Assembly: GCF_933775445.1 (NCBI RefSeq)
Contig: NC_065877.1
Coordinates: forward strand, 5,952,001 to 6,016,000
Direction: 5' to 3'
DNA from: Argentina anserina
Taxonomy: Eukaryota > Streptophyta > Magnoliopsida > Rosales > Rosaceae
Length of the DNA: 64,000 bases
Every line of letters starts with the position of its first letter. Within the stretch, counting starts at the first letter, position 1. The notes under the pieces are model-generated. The model did no database searches, was not told the DNA's origin, and worked only from the letters and a program-made list of their open reading frames with translations. Both the position numbers and the translations under genes were made by a program. Below, one piece after another: positions 1 to 12,746 of the stretch.

Positions 1-2324
1 GTCTGCCTCTTTAAGGACCTTCAGTATCTCCTCTGCCACAATTTTGCTTCCCTCAGATGAAAAATGGACTCCATCACTGGACCAAAACAATTTCATACAT
101 TGACTTAAAACCAATATATGAACATAAGGTAGAGAGGGCTTATGTACTATGAAAACGAACTTACGTAAAGCAAGTAGTTTCCCAGTCTTTTCTCTTCTGA
201 AATGAAGTAAAGAGATCGACAGCTTTAATATTCATCTCTCTGCACAGCTCTAAACAGGCATCTGAATATATTTTGCCTAGCTTGTTTGTCCGATTCACCT
301 CCCCAATTATGTCACTGTTTCCAATTTTTCAAACGAATACCTCTTAGAATTCTGAAGATGAAAGGAAGAAACCAAACACAATACCTTTATCATAAATACC
401 TGAACTTCTCACAAATTTGGTCCTCGTTGACAGGAGGAGCAGGAAGAAAGATAATGCGAGTTTTTTCCGAAAGGCACTGTAAATGAGTGGCAATTTTCCT
501 CATATTTTCTATATATTCAGGAAGAGGAACATGAGGGCCTAAGCCTAGTGGATTAGGGCGCTTTGAATCATTACCACCAAAGTAGACTATCACCAATGAT
601 GGCTGAATAGTTGCATCCTATATCAAATCACAGTTACACAACATCACCAACAAATCACCTATGCATAATATAAGGAGCTCAACTTCCAGTCACCAGTTAT
701 ATGGTACGGAGTTCGATCTGTAACCCGAGTGTGTTGATCAGTAAGTACAGAATAATACCTTTGGAAAAACCTGTTCTAGAACCTGTACAGCACGCCTCGA
801 GTTCCAACCAGCATATCCTCGAAGAAGTATATCAGCCTATGCACACAAGATGCAATTTCATGAATTAACTTGGCAAGAGTTGTTCAAACATATAAACGAC
901 AGCAACATCATCCTCTAGGTTAACCAAAAGAGGGAGCACGAACGGTTTGGGGTCAATATTACACACCAGAAGTAACAGTAAAAATCAGTACCTTGAGCAA
1001 GTAAATTTTGAGGGAAAGGTAAAATTTGAAATAGTTAATAAGGAAGTTCTATACGATAGTCTTATACACATATGGCGACATTTCAAATCAACTATATGGC
1101 GACTCAAATCCTGCATACACATGTGTTATCTTAGAATCTTACATAAGCAATGTTGCTTGTATGAGTTGTATCATATAGCTAGATGAGCTTAATCTGATGG
1201 AAACAGAAGCGAAGTGTCCACTACGGACCCAGCAGAAGTTTATACAGCATGCAGAGAGAAACACCTAGACCCAACTTTTCACCTATAGGTATCAACTGTT
1301 CAACCTTGTTGGGTTGTAGTAGTATACAACCATTACAACCATACAAGTATGGTGTGATTGCTGTCCCCATTATCAAAAATTCTCCCACTAGTGGTGGTCC
1401 ATGAGCTTCTCTATTATAAATTAGTTCCTGCCTACATTCCCATGCTCTTATACAGGTTTAATTTTAAAGGAATAACTTATCACAGAAGAATTAACCGGAC
1501 TTATTACTTTCTTCATGACCAATTCCAGAAGTCTAGCTAGCTACCTGACTAGGGAACGAAGAACAAACTTAAAGAGACAGACAGAAACTTAGACTCAAAG
1601 TCTTAAAGGAATGCACTTAACTCACCCGAACAATTTTTATTAGCCAAGCAAACAAGTTGAACATTTTATAGTTGTATATCATTATTCTTTTCACCCCATA
1701 AAAGCACTAACAGAACTCAACGACAATTTTGATTGCTAGCTGGAAGCAAAACGCAGTTGATTCCAATATAAGCTCAAGCAGAAAGCTTTATGATCATAAA
1801 TCAGTTAGTCATATATGATAAATGGCCAAAAGAGATAACAAGATGCATGCAAGATAAGAAGAGCATATAAAGCATCAACCAAAGTTGAAAGGGATTGATC
1901 AAGAAACATGGAACCCCACCACCAAGAAATTACGGTAATCACAGTATCTATGTATGAACTAACAAGTAACAACATGATTCTCATCAGCTTAATAATTAAA
2001 AAACAAATAAGACTAAGAAATCCAATATTAAAACAGAAAGAAATTCAGTAATATCCATTGATGATCAAGTGTTCAAGACTAATCCAATTTGTTCTTTCAT
2101 GAAACATACGAAATCAACAAGTCGAGGATGCTGATCAAACATGCATGAGGAAGCAAGCTTTGATAAGTGACATGATAAAGAAGAAGAAGTAAGAAACACA
2201 CAGAAACCAGTACCTTACGAGCATACAAGTCTGCAAGGATGGCACCCCAGCCTCCATTGCTGAAACTGTACTGAACGATGGAGGATCCAAACAGCACAAA
2301 CTGAGGCCTTGAAGGTCCCACCAT
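1..2324 (-). CDS. GDSL (SGNH) esterase/lipase, CPRD49-like; 3' end cut by window edge
   Basis: Five exons on the minus strand: 2324-2214, 836-759, 617-400, 314-165 and 76-1 (open at the edge). All junctions are GT/AG and the frame is continuous over about 212 residues; the family is about 240-255. It starts MVGPSRPQFVLFGSS. The four SGNH blocks are visible: FGSS (block I, catalytic Ser, in place of the usual GDS), GYAGWN (Gly), YFGGND (Asn) and the final DGVHFSSEGS with the Asp-His pair. The family is the isoamyl-acetate-hydrolysing-esterase type of GDSL hydrolase, which cleaves small esters; the plant substrate is unknown. No signal peptide is seen, so a cytosolic protein is likely. Intron 1 is long (1.4 kb). 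A TATA box lies about 90 bases upstream of the ATG. Family confident, substrate not. Confidence 0.9.
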
Positions 2325-2412
2325 CTCTCTATCGATCTCTACTGATCTGCAGGTGTTACTGGCATGGATTCTCTGTTTGTTTTAGTTTCTGACGAGCCAA
2401 GGTCGACTGATG

Positions 2413-2421
2413 ATATATATA
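2413..2421 (-). promoter_or_regulatory. TATA box of the GDSL esterase gene
   Basis: A run of alternating T and A reading TATATATAT on the minus strand, about 90 bases before the start codon at 2324. The spacing fits a short 5' UTR. Seen in sequence; function inferred. Confidence 0.55.
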
Positions 2422-3186
2422 GGCCTTTCTCGTTCGCAACGGCTAAGGACTGGGGTTGGGTGTGTGTTTAATTCTTTCACGCTTTACGACTAGAACAACA
2501 TTGTACACGTTCTACGTCTTCTCTGATGTGAGATATAAGTGAACTGATCGATCCAGAAAAACTGTTTCACTTTTTAGATTCTCCACAGTTTTTCTTTCTA
2601 TCTTATGACTAAAAAATGGAATGTTGGCAGGAAAAATTATTATATACATAGTCTATGTGACAATGTTAGTGATCAATATTTTTACTGTATTTGTATCTAA
2701 TTGGTTAACACTTTGGGTGCCTTCTTTTGGGTAATTTAGAAGAGAATGATGGGTTGGACATGAAAACAGGCCTAATTTGCTCTCTAAATTCTGGTATCCT
2801 CTTCCTAGATCTTGATCACTTCTTTGAGACGAGAACATCAAAACAATTTTCTCCGCCTAGCCAAACAAAAATTCAAGTACGGTACATGTTGCAATCTTAA
2901 CCATCAATATCTATTCATTCATTTGTGGAATCAACAATTATTTTGTATTAATGTTATATGGCTCTACCATAATGTTTTTTTTTTTAGAATGATAATTCAC
3001 TGAAGACCTTGTACTCTATAGAAGAGAATATTGAAAAGAAAAAAAAGAAATATGGGCCGGTCCATTGTTAACATGGGCTTAACATATACCCCGTCGGCCC
3101 GTCTTCCCCGAACCGAGCAGTGTTCATTGTTAACTAAAAAGTTGCATTCCTTCTAGGTTTGATTTTTGAGCAGAACAAGACAGACC
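2422..3186. promoter_or_regulatory. Divergent intergenic region with site II-like motifs before the methyltransferase gene
   Basis: About 760 bases between two genes that point away from each other. Two TGGGCY motifs sit at 3053-3058 (TGGGCC) and 3074-3079 (TGGGCT), about 110-135 bases before the plus-strand ATG. In plants these site II elements are typical of TCP-regulated housekeeping promoters, and no clear TATA box is seen on that side. The rest is AT-rich without recognisable features. Confidence 0.45.
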
Positions 3187-5721
3187 ATGGACATAGCTCT
3201 CTTTTCCCCATCTTCACTTTTTGCCAACGACGATGACTCTTCCAGTGGTATGCATTATATACTCTCTCTAACCCAACTACCAAAATCTGCTGAAAGTTTT
3301 ACTCACTGGGTTTTGTTATCTGCAGGTGAGGAAACCACAGAGACCCAGCAAAGCTTCGTAGAGAGGAAGCATGACTTCCCTGGAATGGTAAGTATATATT
3401 GGTCGATACCCAGAAACCTAATATTGTCGAACAACCTATCTTACTGTTGACTTAAATTGTTAAGTTCTATCGGTCTTCATAGTCTCCCAGTTGATCGTTC
3501 CCTGTTACAAGTTTTGTGCTTGAATGTGAGTTTTTAGTTTAAGCAAATGAGCTGTTTAGGAGAAACCACGTACATTTGAGCTGTTTAGGAGAAGCTGTTT
3601 CATGAAATTTCCAAACTTGTTGAGAGCTTATATGTTCGATTATTGTTTAGAAACAAACTTCGACATCGTACTTATCTTGGTTTTAATGGAGACATCAGAT
3701 GTATAGCTAGGCGTGTGTGTGTTCAACTCTATGCAATTGGATACTGAGTGGTGCATTTACTTAAAAGAGTAGTAGCACCACTTCTACAAGAGTTGTTTTG
3801 ACCTTTCGTGTAGCTGTTTCTTTTGTTCTTCCTGTGTCTTCCTTAGAAGGATGTGGCACGTAAAATTCTGTATTTGATTTCTATTTTGCTTGGTTTGTTA
3901 TTTTTTGGACTCTGGAGTTTTGAATCAAACATAAGTTTGAACCTTTGTTTGTTGCAGGAGTTGATTGTTCGAGAGTTTGCGTTTCATCAGTTGAATGCCA
4001 ATTTACTCTGGCCTGGGACATTTGCATTCGCAGAATGGCTAGTTCAAAACAGGCCATTGATTGAGGGACGGCGTTGTATTGAACTGGGCAGGTATTTTTC
4101 AATGCTTTCACATCCATTTGTCAGTGGAATCTTTCCACCCCTGGCCTGGCATGGACAAGAATACTTGATTACTACTTTTGCTTCTCTCTTGCTTTGTTGT
4201 CGGGGCTCCTGAGTAGTAATTTCATTATGTGGATCTTCTTTTTTGTTAACTAATAACTATATAACATATTCCTTTTTTTTCTTTTCAAAGGAAGGTCTAT
4301 GTTGTTGGTAACATGAAACATTCCTACGCAATATCTAGAAGTTTAGCTTACCTGTTGGCGGTTAGACTGATTTCTCAGAATACTTTGCAAAGATGTATGC
4401 AATGTCTCTTCTCATGAACCCTAGTAACAGAGTGTAATATTGCTGTTTTCTGTTTGTCTGCTTCTTTTCTAATTAAACGGGGAAAGTGCAGCTTTAACTG
4501 TGTTAAAACATGATATGTTGAAGTCCCGGTGACGAATTGAATCTTAACTCGTAGGTTTTTCTTTTTCCCCCCCCCAGTGTTCTTCAATATTGTACTATAT
4601 GACTATTGAAACTACTTCAAATAACTTTTGAGTTTGCTTGCTTGTTTAGTTAATTCTACTAAAGTTAATTTACTTATTGGCAGCGGAACTGGCACACTGG
4701 CCATTTTCCTACGAAGATTGTGTAATCTTGACATCACTACATCCGACTATAATGATCAAGAAATTGAAGAGAATATAGCTTACAACTGCAGGGAAAATGG
4801 AATTGCCCCTGCTCTCCCTCATATAAAGCGTGAGTTCTGGCATTTAAGCCCTAACCACTACAGAAGCTAAATTTTGTGTCTGATTGCCTAAATTGAATGC
4901 TATTGTATGTTCTCTTTTCATTTTGAACTTTCATTGTTCCTAAACTGTTGGACAAAATTTTCACATCAAAAGGGATTCATATATATAATCTGCTAAGATC
5001 TCCCAGGACATTCTGATACTGGTACTGTTTTTTGTTCATCAGATCTTCCAAATAATGTCCCCATACTCTGTGAATGTGGATCTTTATTTATTTTTTTCAT
5101 GCCATTCAAACATCTGTTCATTCTTGCCCTTCATTGTTGTGCTGGGTTCGACTGTGATTTGATGTGCGCAAGAACAAGATTGTATTGGCACTCTAATTGA
5201 TTGGACAATGGATTTACTTTTTTTTTTCCAGATACCTGGGGTGAGAGCTTCACCTGTAATGATCCAGACTGGGACCTGATTATTGCGAGTGATATCTTAT
5301 TATGTAAGTTTCTTTCCACCATGATTTAGTTTTTTTTCTTTCTCAGGAACAATATGCAATCCTGTTCACTTTTCTTGGTTGCTTGCAGACGTGAAACAGT
5401 ATCCAAATTTGATAAAAACTCTTTTGTTTCTCCTGAAATCTTACAAACCAAAGAAGAATGAATTACAGCCTCGAGCCGAGGATGGGCCAACTGGTATGGT
5501 GAAAAGTTTTAGTGACTTGCATAGTAGGTGCCTAAAGCTACGCTTATTCTAATCTCTTCTGGCTCACAGGACAATCTATCGTTTTACCCCGGCCTTCATT
5601 TCTGATGAGTTGGAGACGAAGAATTGGAAAGGAGGATGAATCATTGTTCTTCACGGGTTGCGAGGATGCTGGTCTAGAAGTAAAGCATCTGGGATCTCGG
5701 GTGTATTGCATCAAACCATAA
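3187..5721 (+). CDS. S-adenosylmethionine-dependent methyltransferase, METTL21-like (lysine methyltransferase family)
   Basis: Seven exons: 3187-3247, 3326-3387, 3958-4091, 4684-4829, 5232-5303, 5389-5493 and 5570-5721, giving 243 residues from the first ATG, which has a strong context (ACCATGG). Family marks are LLWPGTFAFAEWL (residues 57-69), motif I ELGSGTG (83-89) split by intron 3, the acidic strand-2 end TSDYND, and DLIIASDILLY after it. The C-terminus ends in a beta strand, RVYCIKP. This family methylates protein side chains, mostly lysine; the plant substrate is not known. No targeting signal is seen. It corresponds by family and position to the methyltransferase I recall at At5g01470. 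Family confident, substrate unknown. Confidence 0.9.
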
Positions 5722-7218
5722 GATACTACTACCAATGGCAACCATGTAGTGAACTCTTAAAAAGCTATACATAGAACTAACTATCTTCAATTGGCATTCC
5801 CACCAGTTTTCCTCCTTTGGTGGTAGATGTTTTAAGTGACATGCAATTCACATGTTGCAATTAGGAATATGAACTGAGAGAACTAGTATGAAAACGCTTT
5901 TGTATTTGTTGAGCACAATTGTATCTAGCATGTGTAAGATTGTAATTTATAACAAATTTCGGGGAGAGAGAGTTTCTGAATGGTTTGACTATAACGTCCA
6001 TGTAACACATGGATAATATTCCATATCAAAACGATATTATAGCAGAAGCACCTAGAAATTTTATCCCATCAAGTCCTCCACATTAAAATGATAGAAACAT
6101 ATACAGGATTGGAGCCAAAACTAGAGATATCATGGTGGAAGTAATTTTAATGGTTAATGACCCCAAGAGCAATTATTCTTCTCTGCAGGGAAGAAGGCCA
6201 TAACCATTTTTCTCAGATAACTGCATGCTGAATCACATCAGAAATTTGCATTTTGGAGCAAAGCTGAAACAATTTCAGGAGAAGGTTAGTTGATCACCAA
6301 TTTATTTCTTTATAAATTTTCTTTACGGTGCTGATATTTTATACTTTTTCAACAAACTTCATCATTTTTCGCATCTGATTCGTAGTTGAACACAATGTAC
6401 CAGAAAAGAAGACAACATATTCAGTCCCGGGATTGTAGTTGGTGTCTTGTTCTTGTCATATGCTTTTATTGGATCTCTCATCAGTTTTAGATAAATTGCA
6501 GTTCAATAGGAAAGTTTGTTGGCATTTCTAATCAAACCCAATGAAAGTTTGAAAGACATTGCTGATTGCAATTTAATAACAGGGGAGATATCAGTGTTAG
6601 TCAAAATTGGTATAGAATGCACCACAAGATGCACAGAAGAATTCTGAAACTGTTCATATTTAGGTCTTTCTGCAAATGTTGTCATTTAAATAAATCAGCC
6701 AAATCAGTAATGGTTTAGTCACATCAATTATCTGCAACTAATTGTTCTATAAGTTCACAAGATTTTTAATTTGGCTAATCTTTGATACGGATGGTATTAA
6801 TTGAAAGATGACGTACAAAATAAACAATCGAATATTACAGAGATTACCGTCTGCATATTTGAAATTCCCATATGACCATTTCATCCTATGTATGTATGTA
6901 TGTATTTTTTTTTTTCAAATTATTTTACCGTACACTAGAGTATGTCATAGTCCAGATTATGATGGAATTGTCAATTGTTCATTCACCAAACCACAGTCAT
7001 TTCAGCTAAATGTTTAGGCAGATATGTCAGTGCCAATGTCATGCACATGGGAACCTTTAGGTGCCCTCTAATGAATACTCACAGTCACTAACTTTTATGA
7101 AAGAGACTAAAATTAGATCCTCAACCAATCCAACTCTTGAACCTATACCAAGACAGAAAACTGTTTCTTTCTTTTCAGGTGCTCTGATCCAGTTTCGTTT
7201 GTGGTGCCAAATTATAAC
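5722..7218. other. Intergenic region between methyltransferase and CAX copy 1
   Basis: About 1.5 kb of AT-rich DNA holding the methyltransferase 3' UTR and the CAX promoter. A short TATG repeat followed by a T run lies near 6888-6912. No coding segment or convincing TATA box was recognised. The 5' UTR of CAX may contain an intron, since a pyrimidine-rich tract ending in CAG is present near 7179. Confidence 0.4.
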
Positions 7219-10188
7219 ATGGATTCGAACAGAGAACATCTCTTGGAACATGGCAACCTGAAGGGCGAAAGTAGTACCGAGGAGGTTCATCATGGCATGA
7301 CTACAAGACCATTGTCATCGTCTTTGCTGCAAAACAAGTCAGATCCCATATTACTACATATTAGTGCTCAAACTGGGAAGTTTAAGAGGGTACTCAGTAA
7401 CCTTCAGGTTGTTCTTCTGGGGACCAAGCTTGCGATACTCCTTCCTACCATTCCTCTATCCTTTGTTGCTGTCTACTGTGGCTTTGCAAAGGTCAGTAGT
7501 GTTCGTTAAATTTGTATCTTAGAGTACAAGTAATTAATTTCTATATGGCTTAGCTTGATTTATATGGAGCTAATGACATACAGTATATATTACTATATGC
7601 AAGAATTGAGGGTGCATAGAATCTATAGTAGGACTCTAGCAAGTTCATTTCTTCAATAGAAATTTTGTTGAACGCGCTTTTATTGTTAAGAGGAATATAC
7701 AAGATGATGAAACCAATCGTTTCTTCTAAAAGCATTTGGGAGTACTTATGGCTATGTGAGGTGCTTCCTGAGATAATTATATCTTTAATTCCGAAAGCAC
7801 TTCAATCTATATTCGTCAAATATTGCTAAAGTCGTTTTCCTTCCAATTATTTTTTATTTTCTTCTTAACAGGCCTGGGTTTTTACTATGAGCTTGCTTGC
7901 ACTAACCTTCCTTGCTGAGCGAATCAGCTTTCTCACAGAGTAAGTTATACTACAAATTTTTATCAACCTTAAAGTTAATCTCTAATTGCTGATTTACACA
8001 GTTCTTGTCAACTATGATGCATTTTATATTTCACATTACAGACAAGTAGCATACTACACTGGTCCAACAGGTGCTTAACATCCCATTCCCCCTCTTGTAG
8101 ATTTGTTTGGTTGAATTTAGTAAAAACTACACTAGCTCGATTCGATTTTGTTTTTGTATTGTTGCAGTGGGAGGGCTTCTAAATGCAACATTTGGAAATG
8201 CCACTGAGCTGATTATCGCAATTTCAGCTCTAAGTCAAAACAAATTGCGGTTGCTCAAGTACTCTCTCCTGGGATCAGTTCTTTCTAATCTTCTTTTAGT
8301 TCTCGGGACGTCGCTTTTCTGTGGTGGCCTTGTCAACCTAAGAAGTGAGCAAAAATTTGAAAGAGTAAGATCTCATTACAATCTGCAATTCCCAACTAGT
8401 TAAATTCATGTAATTTTGTTTTCAAAGAAAAATATCATATAATTTTTTGCATTTGAATTCTCTTTTATTCACAGAGGCAGGCACATGTGAACTCGCTCCT
8501 TCTAATGCTAGGTGCATTCTGTCATATGCTGCCTATGTTGTTTCAATATGCCGGTGACTCTACCATAACAGGACGCCAAGCACTTGATCTATCAAGGGCC
8601 CTTAGTATCATTATGCTACTGTCATATGTTACGTACCTGTTCTTCCAGTTATGGACTCACCGCACTTTTTTCGAATCAAACGAAGTAATTTTCGGATTCC
8701 CTCATCTTCAGTATGCATTGTTGATGTACTTTGTTGATTTCACCCATTGGTACAGGACGTAACTTATACCGCAAGCAACATAAGGAATAAAAACAAAGCT
8801 AAGAAAATGGATCATATACCCCTTGTGTGGATGATACACAATGGTACCTATATGGTAAAGGAATTCCCATGACACAAATGGGGTGAGTGCCCTTGCCAAT
8901 CTTAGTCCCAATACCTAATTCCATCAAAATGGATCAACCTGTCAAGTTTGGCAGAATTAAGGTGGGGGATTAAAGCTGGTAAAGGCACTCACCAAGATAA
9001 GGTGTTAGGAAATTTTCGACTACAAGGCCAGGGTAACATTGTGAATCACCCCCAACAATTGAGGACATTTGAGCTATATTCTCACAGAACCATCATTAGA
9101 ATTTTCGTTTACATGGAACTGATCAAATATGCTATTGATGATCAGGAATCAAACGACGATGACAATGATGTAGCTTTAGTAGGTTTCTGGAGTGGATTTT
9201 TTTGGCTATTTGTTGTTACAATCACCACAGCTTGGTTGTCTGAGTTTGTGGTTGGCACAATTGAGGTATTTCTACTGTTTTATATAATGTGTTCTTAATG
9301 ACAATGAACTATTCAATATTCTGAAAATGCTAATTGTATAAGGATGCATCAAAATCCTGGGGTTTGTCTGTGAGCTTCCTCAGCCTCATTCTAGTTCCAA
9401 TTCTTGGAAATGCAGCAGAGCATGCAGGTTCAATCATATTTGCTCTTAAAAACAAGTTGGTGAGTAACACTAAATGAAAGCTGGAACGTCCAATTCTTTG
9501 CCTTGTATCATGAACTCTAAATGATTTCCTTTTGTTTAATTGCAGGATATATCCTTAGGAGTCTCTTTGGGATCTGCAACTCAGATCGCCATGTTCGTGG
9601 TGCGAAATTTTTTTAATCAAAGCTTAAATCCATGAGTTCTTGAAACTTTACTATTTTTTCTTGATACACAGAGAACAAAAAACTTGCCAACTTGCTAAGC
9701 TAACATTATGAGTAACATAAATCACTTTGTTAATTTTCACTGATTAGGTGCCATCGTGCGTTATTGTTGCTTGGATAATGGGCATCAACATGGATATCAA
9801 CTTCAATCTAATCGAGACGGTGTCTCTTACTCTAGCAGTGATCACCACATCCATTGCTTTACAGGTAACTTTCACATTAATGTGGTTACATGCATTCATA
9901 ACTTCGTATATACTGGAGCCTATTACATCAAATTCCTTTTGTTTTACAGGATGGAACTTCCCATTACGTGAAAGGCTTAGTTCTTATTCTCTGCTACATT
10001 GCTATTGGCATCTGCTTCTTTATATTCGAAACACCTATGGGTAAGTATTGCATTATTAACAAACACAGAAACCGCTGACACCCTTTCCGGTAATCAGATG
10101 ATTAACATCATCATGTCAAAATTATAATTTCTGTTCCACAGATGACGAAACAAAAAGTATGAACACGCACTTGAGACTGAAAGTCTGA
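7219..10188 (+). CDS. CAX3: Vacuolar cation/proton exchanger (CAX type), tandem copy 1
   Basis: Eleven exons: 7219-7491, 7872-7939, 8042-8070, 8168-8364, 8475-8684, 9146-9265, 9343-9459, 9546-9599, 9748-9864, 9950-10040 and 10142-10188, giving 440 residues. It exchanges cytosolic Ca2+ (or Mn2+) for vacuolar protons at the tonoplast. Both cation-selectivity repeats are present: GNATE (133-137) and GNAAEH (321-326). The hydrophilic N-terminus before the first membrane helix matches the autoinhibitory region of plant CAX proteins. An acidic stretch (ESNDDDND) separates the two halves, as in the family. ATG 7219 was chosen because the protein then begins like other CAX proteins ([15 protein letters not shown]). 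The exon pattern equals that of the paralogue at 22.5 kb. The CAX1/3/4 subtype cannot be settled by eye. Confidence 0.92.
8882..8993. repeat. Imperfect inverted repeat in CAX copy 1 intron 5
   Basis: Arms 8882-8898 (GGTGAGTGCCCTTGCCA) and 8977-8993 pair at 15 of 17 positions around a 78-base loop. The host intron (8685-9145) is 461 bases, against 121 in the paralogue, so an old small insertion is possible. No clean target duplication was found. Confidence 0.35.
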
Positions 10189-11397
10189 AACCATGGATGA
10201 CAGTATAGTGCTTCAAGTCAGAGCTATGAGTGCAGCTGTGCAGGTGAGATATCAGATATGGATCTTTCATGGTCACAGCTCCCAAATGTAAAAACTGGTG
10301 TTCACCATTGACAGTAATATGACTGTAGTTCATGTACAAAGATTGAATCATCTTTGATCACGGAGAAATTAGAATCCAATATATCATCAGTCTAATGTTC
10401 TAACAATCGCAAACCTTATTGATCTAACTGTTTTAGAGTCAAGGGGAGGTCGCTTAGGGCCATGTGACCCTCCAACAAAAACCCGGACCTGGCGACCTAG
10501 CTTATTATTCCCAGTCAACCCAAAATTCAAACAACTGCACACGAAGTTATAACCAGAATCAAGAAGATCGGCTCCGTCATTGAAACTTTGAAAGTCACCA
10601 CCGCCTCCTCTGATGATCGAAGTGGCACTGTTGCCATTCCACCAACTAGTTCGAACGAGTTTGACGGCTAAGAAACCCTAGCAAAGCCAAAAGAGTGGAA
10701 TTTTTAGGCGTCTTTGTCTTTAGATCTCTCTTTAATTTCTAACTTCGTGTAATACTTTTAGATGAGAGTTCCAAATCCGCCTACAAGGCGCCTATAAAAT
10801 CACCTAGCCATGCATCTAGGCGCCGTCCGCACTAGGAACGCCCTAAGCCCTCACTTAGTACTCGGCGGCCCTCTCCTCTCATCTATCTCTAGTGGCACTC
10901 CGCGACCAAACTTGACCGGACATCGCTGTCACCAGCTCAGTAACTTGTTCAACCATATCTCTATCTCTGTACTTTGCCCTATCAATTGATATATTTATCA
11001 CGCCTGCTTCCTGCAGATTCGATCTAACCCAATGCCGATCTGGTTTGATGATTCAAAACTCGTTTCATGATTCTAAAAGGGTCCGATGACAAATAATTAT
11101 GTAGATAACATGTCAAAACACATTGATCATTTGCCGCTGACATAAATATTAATTTGAAGGTGCAATTACCAGATGAACCATATATAGTGATCGATGAACA
11201 TAGCCTTTCCTCTCCGATCATGCATTTTGCAAATAACCATGTCGGCCGGTTTAATTGTCACTTTGTTGAATATCATGCACATTGATGCCCAATCTCTATC
11301 TGCTCCCCTAGCTATCATTTTGCTATAGCCGGCAGTAGTGCAGTTTTTCTCCTTCTTGAACGTAGATTCATACTGATCCCAGTCGTTGCCGTCCAAT
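10189..11397. other. Intergenic DNA downstream of CAX copy 1; possible gene fragment
   Basis: Contains the CAX 3' UTR and then unassigned sequence. A GC-richer stretch at about 10500-10674 can be read as a short open frame on the plus strand (about 55 codons, ending NEFDG then stop). I do not recognise it, and it has no ATG or splice context; it could be debris from an old element. Otherwise nothing is seen. Confidence 0.3.
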
Positions 11398-11898
11398 CAC
11401 TACAAAATATATGGCTTAAGGGGACATTTGTTAAGTGTCCCTTTTGATACCTAGCCCTATAGGGACATATATGTGTCCCCTTTGAGCTATAGAGACACAT
11501 AACACAAATGTCTCTTTTGCTAGTGTTCATATTGTTTTATGGCACATATAAATTATATGTCCCCAAATAAACACAATGAGGCCCATGATTTCTCAAACTA
11601 CAAATGTATTTGTACTCTCATATAGTTGTACAACTACACTACACTTATAGGGATATTTGAGCTAGAGAATATATATTTTCCTTAAAAAAAAAGAAAGAGA
11701 TGCTCCGAGGTAGTCAGAAGGTCTCTGCAAGGTGAAACATAGGTTTCGCAACAGTGACAGCGGGCTCTTTGCTCCCCCGACCAAACAAGGGCAGGTCTTC
11801 GGCGGCTCGGGCTCTAAGAGACTTCGTTTTTCACAAGCGATAGCACCGAGAGGTTCCACAAGCTTTGGCCATATAGGTCTTTGGATGCAGCCAGCGAT

Positions 11899-12746
11899 TA
11901 GGGGTGGGCATGGGTCGGTTTGGTCCCAAAATTAACGGAAACCGGCCCAAAACCCGAACTTCTCGGTTCGGATCGGGCTCTAGTGATGTTGAAACCGGCC
12001 CAAAGCCGAACATGTCTGATCGGTACGGGTTCGGGCTCTATCGGGCCGAAATTAGCCGGGGAAAACTTAATCATTCTCTGATCGGAGCTACTGCCATAAC
12101 GAATGGCCTCCAAGTCGTCTGCCGCCTAATAGGTCCCCATTGAGCTCGCCAAATCACCATGGTTGTAGGATAGGTCGTGCAACCTTGATTCTCTTCGGGG
12201 ACAGAGAAGACAACGATGGTGGTGCAGCGGTGTTGTCACATAGAAAGGGAAACTCAAATCAGAACTAGTTCTAAGAGATTTCCAGCCAAATCAAACTTGG
12301 AATGAATAAAGAAGGTCATGCTTACCAAGATGAAGGTTGGAAGCTCACCGAAGCTTGACGGTGGCGCTAGGAATCTCAGCAACACCTATTTATTCGTAAA
12401 TCGAATTTGTGGAAGTTAGGCTCGAATCACACATGCATGACATGAGTTTTGGAGAGGAGAAGGAGAGGAAGAGAATGGTGGTGGTCTCGTGGCCATTGGT
12501 GGCCGGACGACGGCAATGCGTGGTGAGGAAGTCTTGCATGTGGACCAATAGGAGCGTGACATGTGGCACATTATAAAAAATTCGGGTTTGTTCGGGCTTT
12601 CGAACCAATGAAAATCAAAAACCTAGATCAACCCATTTTTCTGTGGATCAGTTCGGGTTTTATTCATCTTTGAGACCGGCTCGTTCGGTCTTTTTCGGTC
12701 CGACCGATTTAGGTTTCAGGCTTTTGGTCCGAAACGCCCACCCTTA
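11899..12746. mobile_element. hAT-like non-autonomous element 1, nested in the CACTA element
   Basis: 848 bases with ends TAGGGGTGGGCATGGG and, from the other side, TAAGGGTGGGCGTTTCGG. An exact 8-bp target duplication, CCAGCGAT, flanks it (11891-11898 and 12747-12754), diagnostic of hAT elements. The interior is GC-rich near the ends (GGTTCGG/CCGAAC-type words) with no transposase. Short frames inside are not supported as genes. Confidence 0.85.

Noticed and set aside
3166..3186. Upstream start for the methyltransferase
   Set aside because: The codon is TTG; the first ATG at 3187 has a strong start context and suits the family.
11732..12143. Overlapping open frames on both strands near the first hAT-like element
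   Set aside because: They arise from GC-rich GGTTCGG-type terminal repeats; no transposase motif is present.
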